From NCBI GenBank assembly GCA_025358305.1, contig JANYJZ010000030.1, forward strand, positions 1-64,000: DNA of 64,000 nt, read 5' to 3'. Of this stretch, positions 44,564-52,810 are shown piece after piece. Made by a program: the position numbers and the translations under genes. Numbering within the stretch: the first letter of the stretch is position 1; every line of letters begins with the position of its first letter. The DNA is from Ignavibacteriota bacterium (GTDB lineage: Bacteria; Bacteroidota; Ignavibacteria; UBA10030; SZUA-254). The notes beneath the pieces are model-generated. The model was not told where the DNA came from, did not search any database, and saw only the letters and a list, made by a program, of their open reading frames with translations.

Positions 44564-47242
44564 TTACCTCCCGTACTGAAAGTATAGTCCCCAACGCTGC
44601 TGCGCCGCGTACTCGCCCTTCTTGACGAGCGCGAGCGCCGCCGAGCGGTACGCGTCCCCTGCGGGAAGCCCCGTCATGAGGTTCGTGTAGAAGATCTCGC
44701 CGAAGTATCGCTTCGCCTTCCGGTCCCCCCGCCACATCGTCGCGATGACCGTTCTCGTCCCGTTGGCAAGGAAGAGCGCAGGGACGTACCTGTTCAACAC
44801 GCCGGGAGTGGCCGAGATGCTCGAAAGAAGGAGCGTCTGGGGAGGCGGTAGCGCCGCGAGCGTGCCGAGCGGCACTCGGCTCTGGCCGAAGGGCGTGAGC
44901 CCGTCGGAAAGGAAGACGCCCGAACGGTCGGGACCCGACGCAGCCAAGGAGAACTCCGCGGCGATATGCACGACGTCGGCGCTCAGCTGGGAGAGGCGGA
45001 TGACCGTCGCCGCCGTATCAAAGAGCATCCTTGCCTTGTCGTAAAAACTCCTAATATCCTTCAACTCATACTCGACATCCCAGTTTGTGCTGCCGGGATA
45101 CCCAACGCCGGCGACCGTGCTGACGAACCGTTCCGGGGGCCGCGAACAGAAAAGGATCGCCGCGCTCGGGAGATACCGAACCGTCCGCCGTTCCAGAAGC
45201 GCAGCCGACGAGCCTCCCCCCTCCCCTCGCCCTCCGCCGTTCCCGCCCCGGAGCGTATGGAACGGAAGCCATCCGAACTCCGCCGGTGACACGACGTAGA
45301 GCGTGTCGGCTTGACGGAGGTCCGCCATCACCGGATCGACGAGGAGATTGGAGAGCTCATCCGCGAGATCGCCCATCCGGCGAACTGCTGCCGCCGACTG
45401 CATCGGAGCTCCCTCGTTGCTGATCTTTTCGTCTCCGATGATCCGGTTGTACTCCGAGATCATCCCGATAAGGTTGTCCATCTCGACCGGGACGTTCCGC
45501 AGGACCACCGTGTCGCGCTTCACCACGACGATCGTGAGCACCTTCGGCGCGAGAGCAAACTCCAGAAGCGCCGAGCCTTCGGAGAGCGTGTCCTGGACGG
45601 CCCGGAGAGGGACCTCGCGTTCCGTGAGGATCCAGCGCAGGTTGGACGGCGATGTGTTGAACGCGGCCGACGCCCGGTCCGACTCCGCGGCGAGACGCGG
45701 GGAAACTACCGTGAGCGCGGCCGCGCGCTCCGCGTTTCCGTTCCTGCCGAGGGCGAGCTCTTCCTCGATCTCCCGCTCGCTGCGAGCGGCGAGCCGGCGT
45801 TTCCACTGCAGTTCCTCGATGGAGGCGCGTATCCCGCCGTCGGGCGGACGGACGGAGCTCTCCAGAAAGAACGTGCCGATGTCGTCAAGATTCTTGCGTT
45901 CGATCGATCCAAAAACCGATGCTGCATCGCCCTGCTGCGCCGCGATCCGCATCATCGGGGTGTGCCAATCGGATCGTTCTCCGGCGAGGATGACCTCGCT
46001 CAGCCGCCGCATGGGCGACGATTCCCAGGAACGGAAGGAGCTTTGCTGCGCGACGGCGAGCGCGCTCCGGTAGAGGATCATCGCGCTGTCTCCCTTTTCG
46101 CCCTGTTCCGTGACCACGCCGAGGAGAAACAGCGCGAGCGCCGTGCCGTCGGGTATCCGCCGCTCCCGGCACTGGTCCAGGATCGCGGAGCACCGAGCGA
46201 CGAGCTCACGCGAGAGCGTCCCCTGCTGGCGTTTTCCGATGTTCCAATCGCACGCGGCGACGGCGAGCTTCAGCAGGGGTTCCTGGACGCCGTTCCCCGC
46301 CGCCCTTGCCCGGTCGAGCGCGTCGGCGTAGTAGCGCTCCGCATCCGCGTAGTGACGAAGTTGATAGGCCACATTGCCAAGGCTCGCGAGGAGGTCTGGC
46401 GCGAAGAGGGTGTCCGGTGATTCGAACAGTGTGAGGGACTCCGAATAGAACGCAAGCGCGCTGTCGGGATGCGACAGGTGGTCCTGGAACTTCCCGGAGG
46501 AGTATGCGGCCATCATAAGGCTCCGCTTGTCCGGCGCATCGCGGAGCGACCCCCTCCACCGTGAGAGTGTTTCTCGGACCTCCGCGTCGCGTCCCGCCCG
46601 CAAGAGTGTCTCAAACCGGAGCCGCATGAGGCCGATCCGGCGATCAACCCCGGACGAGGCAGGGACCATCCGCTCAAGGTCGGCGATCGTCCGGAGAGAA
46701 CGGTCGACCTCGCCGGACCGCCCGTCGGCATCCGCCGAGAGGAACAGGGCGTCGTACAGCCTGGAAGAATCGGCGAAGACACGAGCCGTAGCGGCGGCCT
46801 CCGATGCGAGGACCCGGGCGAGCGCGAAATCCCCCGTCGCAAAATAGAACCGGGAGAGTAAGTACTTGTTCAACCGCTCAAGGCGCTGGTCGCTGATCGA
46901 GTGGGCATATTCCATCGATGACCGGAAGTTCGCGAGCGCATCCTCGTAACGGCCGAGCTGTTCGTCGCACTGTGCGGCGATATAGCGCGATTCCGCAAGG
47001 ACTGAGTCCATACCCGGCTCCTGCGTGCCGGCGAGGAGATCTTTCAACTCGGCGAGGGATTGCTCATAGCGGCCTTCAAAGAGGAGGGTCTCTGCCTTTT
47101 CCGTGTGGTCGCTCTTCTCGCGGAGCCGTTCGGTGGCGTTCTTTCCGCACCCGGCGCACGCGGCGAGCAGCGCAACGAGTACGATCATTCGCAGTGGGAA
47201 CACGCGGGAGGGGGGGATCACTCTATGGTGAGCGTTATGCAT
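44564..47242 (-). CDS. TPR lipoprotein with degenerate CHAT domain
   Basis: 892 aa. The N-terminus ends in a lipobox (VALLAAC, Cys near residue 29), so it is a likely lipoprotein. Residues ~40-480 are helical repeats of the TPR type. The C-terminal ~250 residues match a CHAT (caspase-like, TPR-associated) domain: GWLPFHTLRGG, then YLPSAAIL, and a final region ANGTRTVIATMWRGDRKAKRYF with FYTNLMTGLPAGDAYRSAAL. The catalytic pair seems lost. The usual second His of the His motif is Glu-Phe (VVHIAAEFS, about 757), and the usual LSACxT segment reads LLSSISATPG without Cys (about 806). It is therefore probably a non-proteolytic scaffold or binding protein. A stand-alone promoter is at 47258-47286. 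Confidence 0.8.
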   Translation of the reverse strand: MHNAHHRVIPPSRVFPLRMIVLVALLAACAGCGKNATERLREKSDHTEKAETLLFEGRYEQSLAELKDLLAGTQEPGMDSVLAESRYIAAQCDEQLGRYEDALANFRSSMEYAHSISDQRLERLNKYLLSRFYFATGDFALARVLASEAAATARVFADSSRLYDALFLSADADGRSGEVDRSLRTIADLERMVPASSGVDRRIGLMRLRFETLLRAGRDAEVRETLSRWRGSLRDAPDKRSLMMAAYSSGKFQDHLSHPDSALAFYSESLTLFESPDTLFAPDLLASLGNVAYQLRHYADAERYYADALDRARAAGNGVQEPLLKLAVAACDWNIGKRQQGTLSRELVARCSAILDQCRERRIPDGTALALFLLGVVTEQGEKGDSAMILYRSALAVAQQSSFRSWESSPMRRLSEVILAGERSDWHTPMMRIAAQQGDAASVFGSIERKNLDDIGTFFLESSVRPPDGGIRASIEELQWKRRLAARSEREIEEELALGRNGNAERAAALTVVSPRLAAESDRASAAFNTSPSNLRWILTEREVPLRAVQDTLSEGSALLEFALAPKVLTIVVVKRDTVVLRNVPVEMDNLIGMISEYNRIIGDEKISNEGAPMQSAAAVRRMGDLADELSNLLVDPVMADLRQADTLYVVSPAEFGWLPFHTLRGGNGGGRGEGGGSSAALLERRTVRYLPSAAILFCSRPPERFVSTVAGVGYPGSTNWDVEYELKDIRSFYDKARMLFDTAATVIRLSQLSADVVHIAAEFSLAASGPDRSGVFLSDGLTPFGQSRVPLGTLAALPPPQTLLLSSISATPGVLNRYVPALFLANGTRTVIATMWRGDRKAKRYFGEIFYTNLMTGLPAGDAYRSAALALVKKGEYAAQQRWGLYFQYGR

Positions 47243-47257
47243 AATTGAAAGTGCATG

Positions 47258-47286
47258 AATATACCAAAGTCCGTCAAAAGTAACAA
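47258..47286 (-). promoter_or_regulatory. Promoter of the CHAT-like lipoprotein gene
   Basis: Minus strand: -35 TTGTTA (47286-47281), 17-base spacer, -10 TATATT (47263-47258), fifteen bases above the ATG. Confidence 0.65.
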
Positions 47287-47373
47287 TCGCGGCGCCCCCG
47301 GACCGCCGTCACGTCTCTGAACCGGGTAATTCGATCCGAATATCGTGAATTCGCCCCCAACTCGGAACTCTCG

Positions 47374-47389
47374 GGTGACGACTGTCACC
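47374..47389. promoter_or_regulatory. CRP/FNR-like palindromic operator
   Basis: GGTGAC-GACT-GTCACC is a perfect palindrome containing GTGA-N6-TCAC, the core of CRP-type sites. It lies about 70 bases before the outer-membrane protein gene and just above a possible -10 (TACACT at 47417-47422 or TATAGA at 47422-47427). No CRP-family gene is in the window. Confidence 0.45.
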
Positions 47390-47454
47390 TGAGGGTTTCT
47401 CTTGCACGGGGTTCTTTACACTATAGACGAGGCATTACGAAAGGAGCCATTTTC

Positions 47455-48357
47455 ATGCAGAAGCACCATCGGTTCGCGGGATACGCCCTCCTCGGGTTGG
47501 TCCTCGCGTTCGGGGGATCCGCCCGCGGTCAGAACCAGTTCGAAGAGGCTGTGAAGCAGCTTTCCTCCGATAACGTCAAAGGATACCTCCAGCCGTTCGT
47601 CGACGGGTTCGGTTCAAACCTGAATTCAGGACTCATGCGTCCGGTGAACATGACATCGCTCGGATTCACCATGAAAGTGGAGGTCATCGCGGTCGGCACA
47701 CTCATCGGCGAGCAGCAGAAGAACTACAACGCCGTCGCCCCCTATCCGTTCAACCAGACCCCCGTGCAAACGGCGACCGTCTTCGGCGGTCCCGGCACCG
47801 TCGTCAGCGGGCCCAGCGGGCTCGAGTATCAGTTCCAGAACGGGCAATTGAAGACCCGGCTCATGCCGATGGCGATCCCGCAGGCAACGATCGGAACGAT
47901 CTTCGGCACCGAAGCCGTCGTCCGGTACGCCGCGATTCCGAAAATGGACAACTTTCCGCACATCGACCTCGTCGGGTTCGGCGTGCGGCATAATATCAGC
48001 CAGTACGTCCCGGACATACCGGTCGACCTTGCCGCGGGCGTCTTCTACCAGAAACTGACCGTCGGGGACGTCTTTGACGCGCACACGATGAACGTGAGCC
48101 TCCAAGCGAGCACGTCGTTCGCCATCTTCCGCATTTACGGCGGCGCGCAGTATGAGACCTCTGCGATGAGCGTCCATTACACGTACACCGGTCCGGGGGC
48201 GACAGGGACGAGCCTGATCGAACTCGACATGAACGGCGGAAACAGGGTGCGGGCGACCGCAGGACTCGGGCTCGACCTCGTCGTCCTCCACCTGAACACG
48301 GACATCAGCATCGGCAAGGTGACATCGGTCAGCACCGGCCTTGGTTTTGGATTATGA
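47455..48357 (+). CDS. Outer-membrane beta-barrel protein (DUF6588-like)
   Basis: 300 aa. Signal peptide with cleavage around SARGQNQF (residues 22-29). The mature protein opens with QLSSDNVKGYLQPFVDGFGSNL, a pattern I associate with DUF6588-type outer-membrane proteins. It continues as alternating amphipathic strands and ends at TGLGFGL, with an aromatic/glycine-rich tail usual for barrels. It probably sits in the outer membrane; substrate and function are unknown. AAAGGAG precedes the ATG. The stop codon overlaps a possible upstream start of the next gene, so the two are cotranscribed. A CRP-like palindrome lies upstream. Confidence 0.7.
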   Translation: MQKHHRFAGYALLGLVLAFGGSARGQNQFEEAVKQLSSDNVKGYLQPFVDGFGSNLNSGLMRPVNMTSLGFTMKVEVIAVGTLIGEQQKNYNAVAPYPFNQTPVQTATVFGGPGTVVSGPSGLEYQFQNGQLKTRLMPMAIPQATIGTIFGTEAVVRYAAIPKMDNFPHIDLVGFGVRHNISQYVPDIPVDLAAGVFYQKLTVGDVFDAHTMNVSLQASTSFAIFRIYGGAQYETSAMSVHYTYTGPGATGTSLIELDMNGGNRVRATAGLGLDLVVLHLNTDISIGKVTSVSTGLGFGL

Positions 48358-48380
48358 ACGGACAGATGAGGAGACGTGCG

Positions 48381-48929
48381 ATGAAACGATGGGCAATTGT
48401 GGCGCTGGTTGCGGCGGTGGCGGCTCTGTTCTCCGGCTGCGAGTTCACGAATAGCCCGCTCCTGGTCGAAGGGGCGTTCGTCAACTCGGCGTTCCGCGTC
48501 GACCAAGATGGCCTGCCGGCGAATACGCCGTTCGGGACAGTGGCGACCGTCCATCTCAACGACGTCCTTCAGAACGTCAACAATGTCGCGGACTCCATCA
48601 AGATCTACAATATCTCCGTCACGATCGACAGCGTCACCGGCGCGACGGCGACGTCCACGCCGATCTCCGGGATCGCGAGCATCGACGGAAACCCGCTCTT
48701 CAGTCTGAACAATGTCGCGCTCTCCGCGCTCCACACCGAGCATTCCATCTTCGATCCGAGCATCGCGGGCTGCACGTTCAACGCGATAGGCGTCCAGTAC
48801 CTCGTGCACTCGCTGCGGCAGAACCCGCCCCCGAACGTCACCGTGGCGGTTCTGGGGAGTTCATCGGCGAGCGCGCTTCACTTCACCCTTCACGTCAAGA
48901 TCTACACGCAGATCTACACCTCGCCCTGA
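48381..48929 (+). CDS. Probable lipoprotein of unknown function
   Basis: 182 aa. Signal region MKRWAIVALVAAVAALFSGC, with the lipidation Cys at residue 20 (FSGC is a loose lipobox). The remainder is beta-rich with no known domain: VATVHLNDVLQNVNNVADS and a tail SALHFTLHVKIYTQIYTS. The start at 48381 is chosen because GAGGAG lies seven bases before it. A start at 48354 overlapping the previous stop (ATGA) is possible but lacks a ribosome site. Cotranscribed with the outer-membrane protein gene, so the two may act together. Its last 16 bases overlap the end of the convergent GDPD gene. Confidence 0.7.
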   Translation: MKRWAIVALVAAVAALFSGCEFTNSPLLVEGAFVNSAFRVDQDGLPANTPFGTVATVHLNDVLQNVNNVADSIKIYNISVTIDSVTGATATSTPISGIASIDGNPLFSLNNVALSALHTEHSIFDPSIAGCTFNAIGVQYLVHSLRQNPPPNVTVAVLGSSSASALHFTLHVKIYTQIYTSP

Positions 48930-49684
48930 CCGACGCGGCGCTTCATGACCCCGGGGCGGTTGGTGATGACGGCGTCGACGCCGTAGCGCCTCGCCCGTTT
49001 CAGCCGAAACTCCGTATTGACCGTATACTCCGCGACGCGCAGCCCCGCCGTGTGCGCCTGTTCCGTGAGCCGTTTGGTGAGCGTTCTGCTTCCGAAGACG
49101 ATGTATTCCGCGCCGATCGACCGCGCCGTCCGTACCGGTGAGCGTGCGGACTGCCGCAAGGGATGGAGAAGGATCCCCGCTGTGATTCCCGGGAACCGCT
49201 TCTTGACGAGTGCGATCAGTGTGTGGTGGAACGACGTGACGAGCACGGAACCCTCCCGGTGTGACCGGATGATGATCCGGCACGTCCTTTCGGCAAGTTC
49301 CGCCCCCCTCCTGCCGCCGCGGTCCGCCTTCAGTTCGACATTGATCCCCATCGTCGACGGCACGACGGCGAACACCTCTTCCAGCGTCGGGATGCGTTCG
49401 CCCGAGTGGCGCGTATCGAACCAGCTCCCCGCATCCATGTTCCGCACCTCAGCGAGCGTCGCTCTCGCGACGCGACGACGCCGTCCGGCGGTCCTTCTGA
49501 GAGAGGCATCGTGAATGACGACCACTGCGTTGTCCGCCGTCAGGCGCACGTCAAGCTCAACGGCGTCCGCTCTGTCGGAGACCGCGCGGCGGAACGCCGC
49601 AAGAGTGTTCTCCGGTGCGTGCTCGGACGCCCCCCGGTGGGCGACGATGCACAACGGAGCGCCCGGACGGATCCAGGAAAACAT
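48914..49684 (-). CDS. Glycerophosphodiester phosphodiesterase
   Basis: 256 aa TIM-barrel phosphodiesterase of the GDPD/UgpQ family, inferred cytoplasmic because no signal peptide is present. Catalytic elements are readable: AHRGASEHAPENT (His, Arg and Glu near residues 15-27), VELDVRLTAD and VVIHDASLRRT (metal site and second His), and NVELKADRG. The final TNRPGVMKRR is the usual NxP end. It hydrolyses deacylated phospholipid headgroups to glycerol-3-phosphate and alcohols. The start overlaps the adk stop by one base (TGATG). The 3' end overlaps the convergent lipoprotein gene. Confidence 0.93.
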   Translation of the reverse strand: MFSWIRPGAPLCIVAHRGASEHAPENTLAAFRRAVSDRADAVELDVRLTADNAVVVIHDASLRRTAGRRRRVARATLAEVRNMDAGSWFDTRHSGERIPTLEEVFAVVPSTMGINVELKADRGGRRGAELAERTCRIIIRSHREGSVLVTSFHHTLIALVKKRFPGITAGILLHPLRQSARSPVRTARSIGAEYIVFGSRTLTKRLTEQAHTAGLRVAEYTVNTEFRLKRARRYGVDAVITNRPGVMKRRVGQGEV

Positions 49685-50331
49685 CAGGGTCGGCCGATGG
49701 CGGCGACGATCTTCCGGTTGACATCTTCGACGCTTCCGGACGCGTCGACCTTCTTCAGGAGCTTGCGAGTTCCGTAGTATTCCTTGACGGGTGCGGTCGA
49801 CTGCGTGTAGACGGCGAGTCTCTTCCGGATCGTGTCCGGCTGATCGTCGTCACGGTGATAGAGCGTTCCCCCGCATTTCGGACACCGAGCCGGGTCCGCA
49901 AGCTTGTCGATCTCAAGACTGTAGATCGTTCCGCACGATTTGCAGGTGAGGCGATTGCTCAGCCGACGTACGACGCTTTCCTGGTCGATCTCCATATTGA
50001 TGACGCTGTCGAGGGCGAGGTGGAGCTCATCCAGGAGTTTGGTCAGCGCTTCCGCCTGTGGCACGGTTCGCGGAAAGCCGTCGAGGATGAACCCCTTGAC
50101 GCATTTCGGCGACTGGAGGACGTCCCGGATGATGCCGATCATGATATCATCCGACACGAGCTGGCCGGCGTTCATGACCTCCGCGGCCTTCCTGCCGAGC
50201 GCCGTGCCGGCACCGACCGCTTCCCGGAGCATGTCGCCCGTCGAGATCTGCGGGATGGTGTAGGTGACGGCGAGGAGCTTCGCCTGCGTCCCTTTGCCGA
50301 CGCCGGGAGGACCGAATAAGATTAAACGCAT
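49684..50331 (-). CDS. adk: Adenylate kinase, zinc-LID type
   Basis: 215 aa. P loop FGPPGVGKGTQA at the N-terminus; AMP-binding STGDMLREAV; FILDGFPRTVPQAEAL; LID with LTCKSCGTIYS and ARCPKCGGTLYHR, whose four Cys are the structural zinc site. It equilibrates ATP, ADP and AMP in the cytoplasm. GAAAGGA lies eight bases before the ATG. The gene sits 31 nt after the M1 aminopeptidase gene, and the GDPD gene follows with a one-base overlap. The run rlmN, aminopeptidase, adk, GDPD is therefore probably one transcript from the rlmN promoter. Confidence 0.97.
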   Translation of the reverse strand: MRLILFGPPGVGKGTQAKLLAVTYTIPQISTGDMLREAVGAGTALGRKAAEVMNAGQLVSDDIMIGIIRDVLQSPKCVKGFILDGFPRTVPQAEALTKLLDELHLALDSVINMEIDQESVVRRLSNRLTCKSCGTIYSLEIDKLADPARCPKCGGTLYHRDDDQPDTIRKRLAVYTQSTAPVKEYYGTRKLLKKVDASGSVEDVNRKIVAAIGRP

Positions 50332-50362
50332 TGATATTCCTTTCGTGACATCGGATGGTGGG

Positions 50363-52810
50363 TCAGTGCTGTGCTTTTTCTATCTTGTCGATGGCGTCGC
50401 GGGCCGCCTTGACGATGCGCGACTCGGCATCGACTGTGGTTCTGTCCCGGAGCACCGGAAGGGCAAGGGGACTGCCGAGGTTGCCGAGGATGTCGATCGC
50501 CGTCCTGCGGACATGATAACTCGGATCCGCCGCCATCGAGATCATGAGGGACAGGACGTCGGGGCGTTCCTTCCACTCCCGGGCGAGGATCGTGAGGGAG
50601 AGGACGCGCAAGTTGCGGTCGATACCGTACCGTGAGAAGGAACGGATGGCATCGTAACTCTGTTCGTCGTGGAACACGCTGAGCGCATTGAGGGCGGCGT
50701 TTCGGATCGCTTCATTCTGTGACGGCCGCTGGAGCGCTTCGAGGCAGTAGGCGCGGGCATGCGCGGTGTCGGCGACCTGGAGCGACCGGAGCGCGGCGCC
50801 AGCCACGGCATAACTGGAATCCTTCTCGAATGCGTGCCGGAGCGTCTTCAGGACGGTCTCTCCCGGCGCATTGCGCATCGCGGTCACCGCGGCGGCGCGC
50901 ACGCGAGCGTCGGCGTCGCCGTACCCGGCGACGATGCTGTCGCTGAGCGCCGTCCGGGCGTCGCCGAGCGCCCATGCCGCTTCGCGCCGGACGATCCAGG
51001 ACCTGTCCGCGAGGAGCGCGGTCATCATCGCCTCGCGCACGGCTGCCGAATCGACGATCCACCGGAGTTCCTCGATGGAGCGGACGCGGTCGACGGGAAG
51101 GTCGGCATGTCCGAGTTGGAAGAGCCAGGCCGAGGGGGGCTGCTGCTGGTTCAATTTCTTGAGGATGTGGTTCCCCTTGTCGAACAGGACGAGCTGCGGC
51201 TCCTGATACGCGGGGAAGGAAAAGTGTTGTTCCGCCTGATCGACCTCGACGCGGTAGGTGGTCGGCGTCCCGTGGACCCAGACCTCGATGTCCACCGGCA
51301 TGCGGAAGATGCCGGTGAGCGAATCGCACTTCTGCGTTTGCCGGACGGTGACGTTTACGGACCTTGTCGCTTGGTCCCACGCGGTGGAGACGGAGAATTC
51401 CGGATAGCCGGCGCGGTAGAGCCACTCGTCGAAGAACCAGCCGAGGTTATACCCGGTCGCCTCCTCGACGGCGATCTTGAGGTCCTCGGTCGTGGCGCTC
51501 CCGTACGCGTGTTCGCGCACGTAGAGCCGGAGCGACTTCCAGAAAAGATCGTCCCCCAGCGTGAAACGCATCATGTGGAGCACGCACGCCCCCTTGCCGT
51601 AGATGCGGTTGTCGAAGAGTTCCGACGGGCTGACGAACCGGCTGCAGACCGTCGGGCGGCGGCGATCGCCGACGTCAGCAGCGGCCACGCTCGTCTGCGC
51701 TTCATGGACAAGCCGGTCGAGTTCGTCGTCCCCCTTGTCGAACCCCTGGAACAGGAAATCAAAATACGACGCGAACCCTTCGCTCAGCCAGGAATGGGAC
51801 CAGTCCCGAAAACTCACGAGGTCGCCCCACCACTGGTGGGCGAGTTCGTGCGCCACCAGGTTGTCGCTCGTCTGGTCGAGCTGTGCGCGGGAATCGTGGA
51901 TCGTCCCGTCGGTGAGCGTCGAGATGCTGACGTTCTCCTGGCCGGCGTACATGAAGTCCTGGATGACGACGTGCCCGTATTTTTCCCACGGGTACGGGAA
52001 CTGCGTCATTCGTGAGAAGTAATCGATCATCTTCGGGGTCTTGCCGAACGAACGCATGGCGTCGGCGCGCTGGTGGGGGTAGACGAAGTTGCTGATCGGC
52101 ACCGCCCCCCAGGCATCCTTCACCTCGACGTACTGACCAACGACGAGCGAGATGCAGTACGAAACGTGCGGCTTGTCCTCCCGCCAGTGGTAGGTCACCA
52201 TCTTGCGTCTCGCGTCGTGCTTCGTATCGACGAGACGCCCGTTGCTCACGGCGACCAGCGGCTCGCGGACGGTAGCGATCATCTCGCTCGTCGCTTTGTC
52301 GTTCGGAAAATCGTAGCACGGGAACCAGTAGTGGTTGTCCTCCTGTTCCCCCTGGGACCAGACCTGCCACTGCTTCAGCGGATAGCCGCTGTCGGGCTGG
52401 ACGAAGTAGAGCCCCTTGCGCGGGGAATGGACGGCGTAGGCCACCTCAAGGGTAAGCGTGTCCGAAAGCCCGTACGCCTTGTCGAGCGTGACGGCGAGGG
52501 TGTCCCCCGGGTGGGTGAACTCGAGCTGTTTGCCTCTGAGCGTCACGGTCGCGATGTTCATCTCCGCCGCGTCGAGCAGCACGGCATCGAACTGCGTGCG
52601 CAGCGGCGTCAGCGTGATCGCCGCCGTTCCGGCGCAGGTTTTCGCCTTCTCGTCGATCTCCAGGTTCAGCCGGTAGTGGAGGACGTCGTACGTGCGCTCC
52701 CGCGCCTCGTGCCACGTCGGTGTGGCGTGCTCCTGCGCTCTCAGCGGCGGTACGGAGAGTACCGCAACGAACATCCAGACGCACAACGGGGCGAATCGGC
52801 GCATCATCAT
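50363..52810 (-). CDS. Second secreted M1-family aminopeptidase with HEAT-like repeats
   Basis: 815 aa paralogue of the protein at 13005-15449, with shared segments such as the HYWFPCYDFPNDKATSE pattern. Signal peptide ends near PPLRAQ. The zinc site HELAHQWWGD (first His near 320) and SEGFASYF with the third ligand are intact. The exopeptidase motif differs: AGQEN stands where the paralogue has GGMEN, so the Met of the usual GxMEN is Gln. The Glu that binds the substrate N-terminus is kept. The C-terminal third is HEAT-like. Of three tandem ATGs, the third (52804) has the better distance from AGGAG. The first overlaps the rlmN stop by four bases. Confidence 0.94.
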   Translation of the reverse strand: MMMRRFAPLCVWMFVAVLSVPPLRAQEHATPTWHEARERTYDVLHYRLNLEIDEKAKTCAGTAAITLTPLRTQFDAVLLDAAEMNIATVTLRGKQLEFTHPGDTLAVTLDKAYGLSDTLTLEVAYAVHSPRKGLYFVQPDSGYPLKQWQVWSQGEQEDNHYWFPCYDFPNDKATSEMIATVREPLVAVSNGRLVDTKHDARRKMVTYHWREDKPHVSYCISLVVGQYVEVKDAWGAVPISNFVYPHQRADAMRSFGKTPKMIDYFSRMTQFPYPWEKYGHVVIQDFMYAGQENVSISTLTDGTIHDSRAQLDQTSDNLVAHELAHQWWGDLVSFRDWSHSWLSEGFASYFDFLFQGFDKGDDELDRLVHEAQTSVAAADVGDRRRPTVCSRFVSPSELFDNRIYGKGACVLHMMRFTLGDDLFWKSLRLYVREHAYGSATTEDLKIAVEEATGYNLGWFFDEWLYRAGYPEFSVSTAWDQATRSVNVTVRQTQKCDSLTGIFRMPVDIEVWVHGTPTTYRVEVDQAEQHFSFPAYQEPQLVLFDKGNHILKKLNQQQPPSAWLFQLGHADLPVDRVRSIEELRWIVDSAAVREAMMTALLADRSWIVRREAAWALGDARTALSDSIVAGYGDADARVRAAAVTAMRNAPGETVLKTLRHAFEKDSSYAVAGAALRSLQVADTAHARAYCLEALQRPSQNEAIRNAALNALSVFHDEQSYDAIRSFSRYGIDRNLRVLSLTILAREWKERPDVLSLMISMAADPSYHVRRTAIDILGNLGSPLALPVLRDRTTVDAESRIVKAARDAIDKIEKAQH

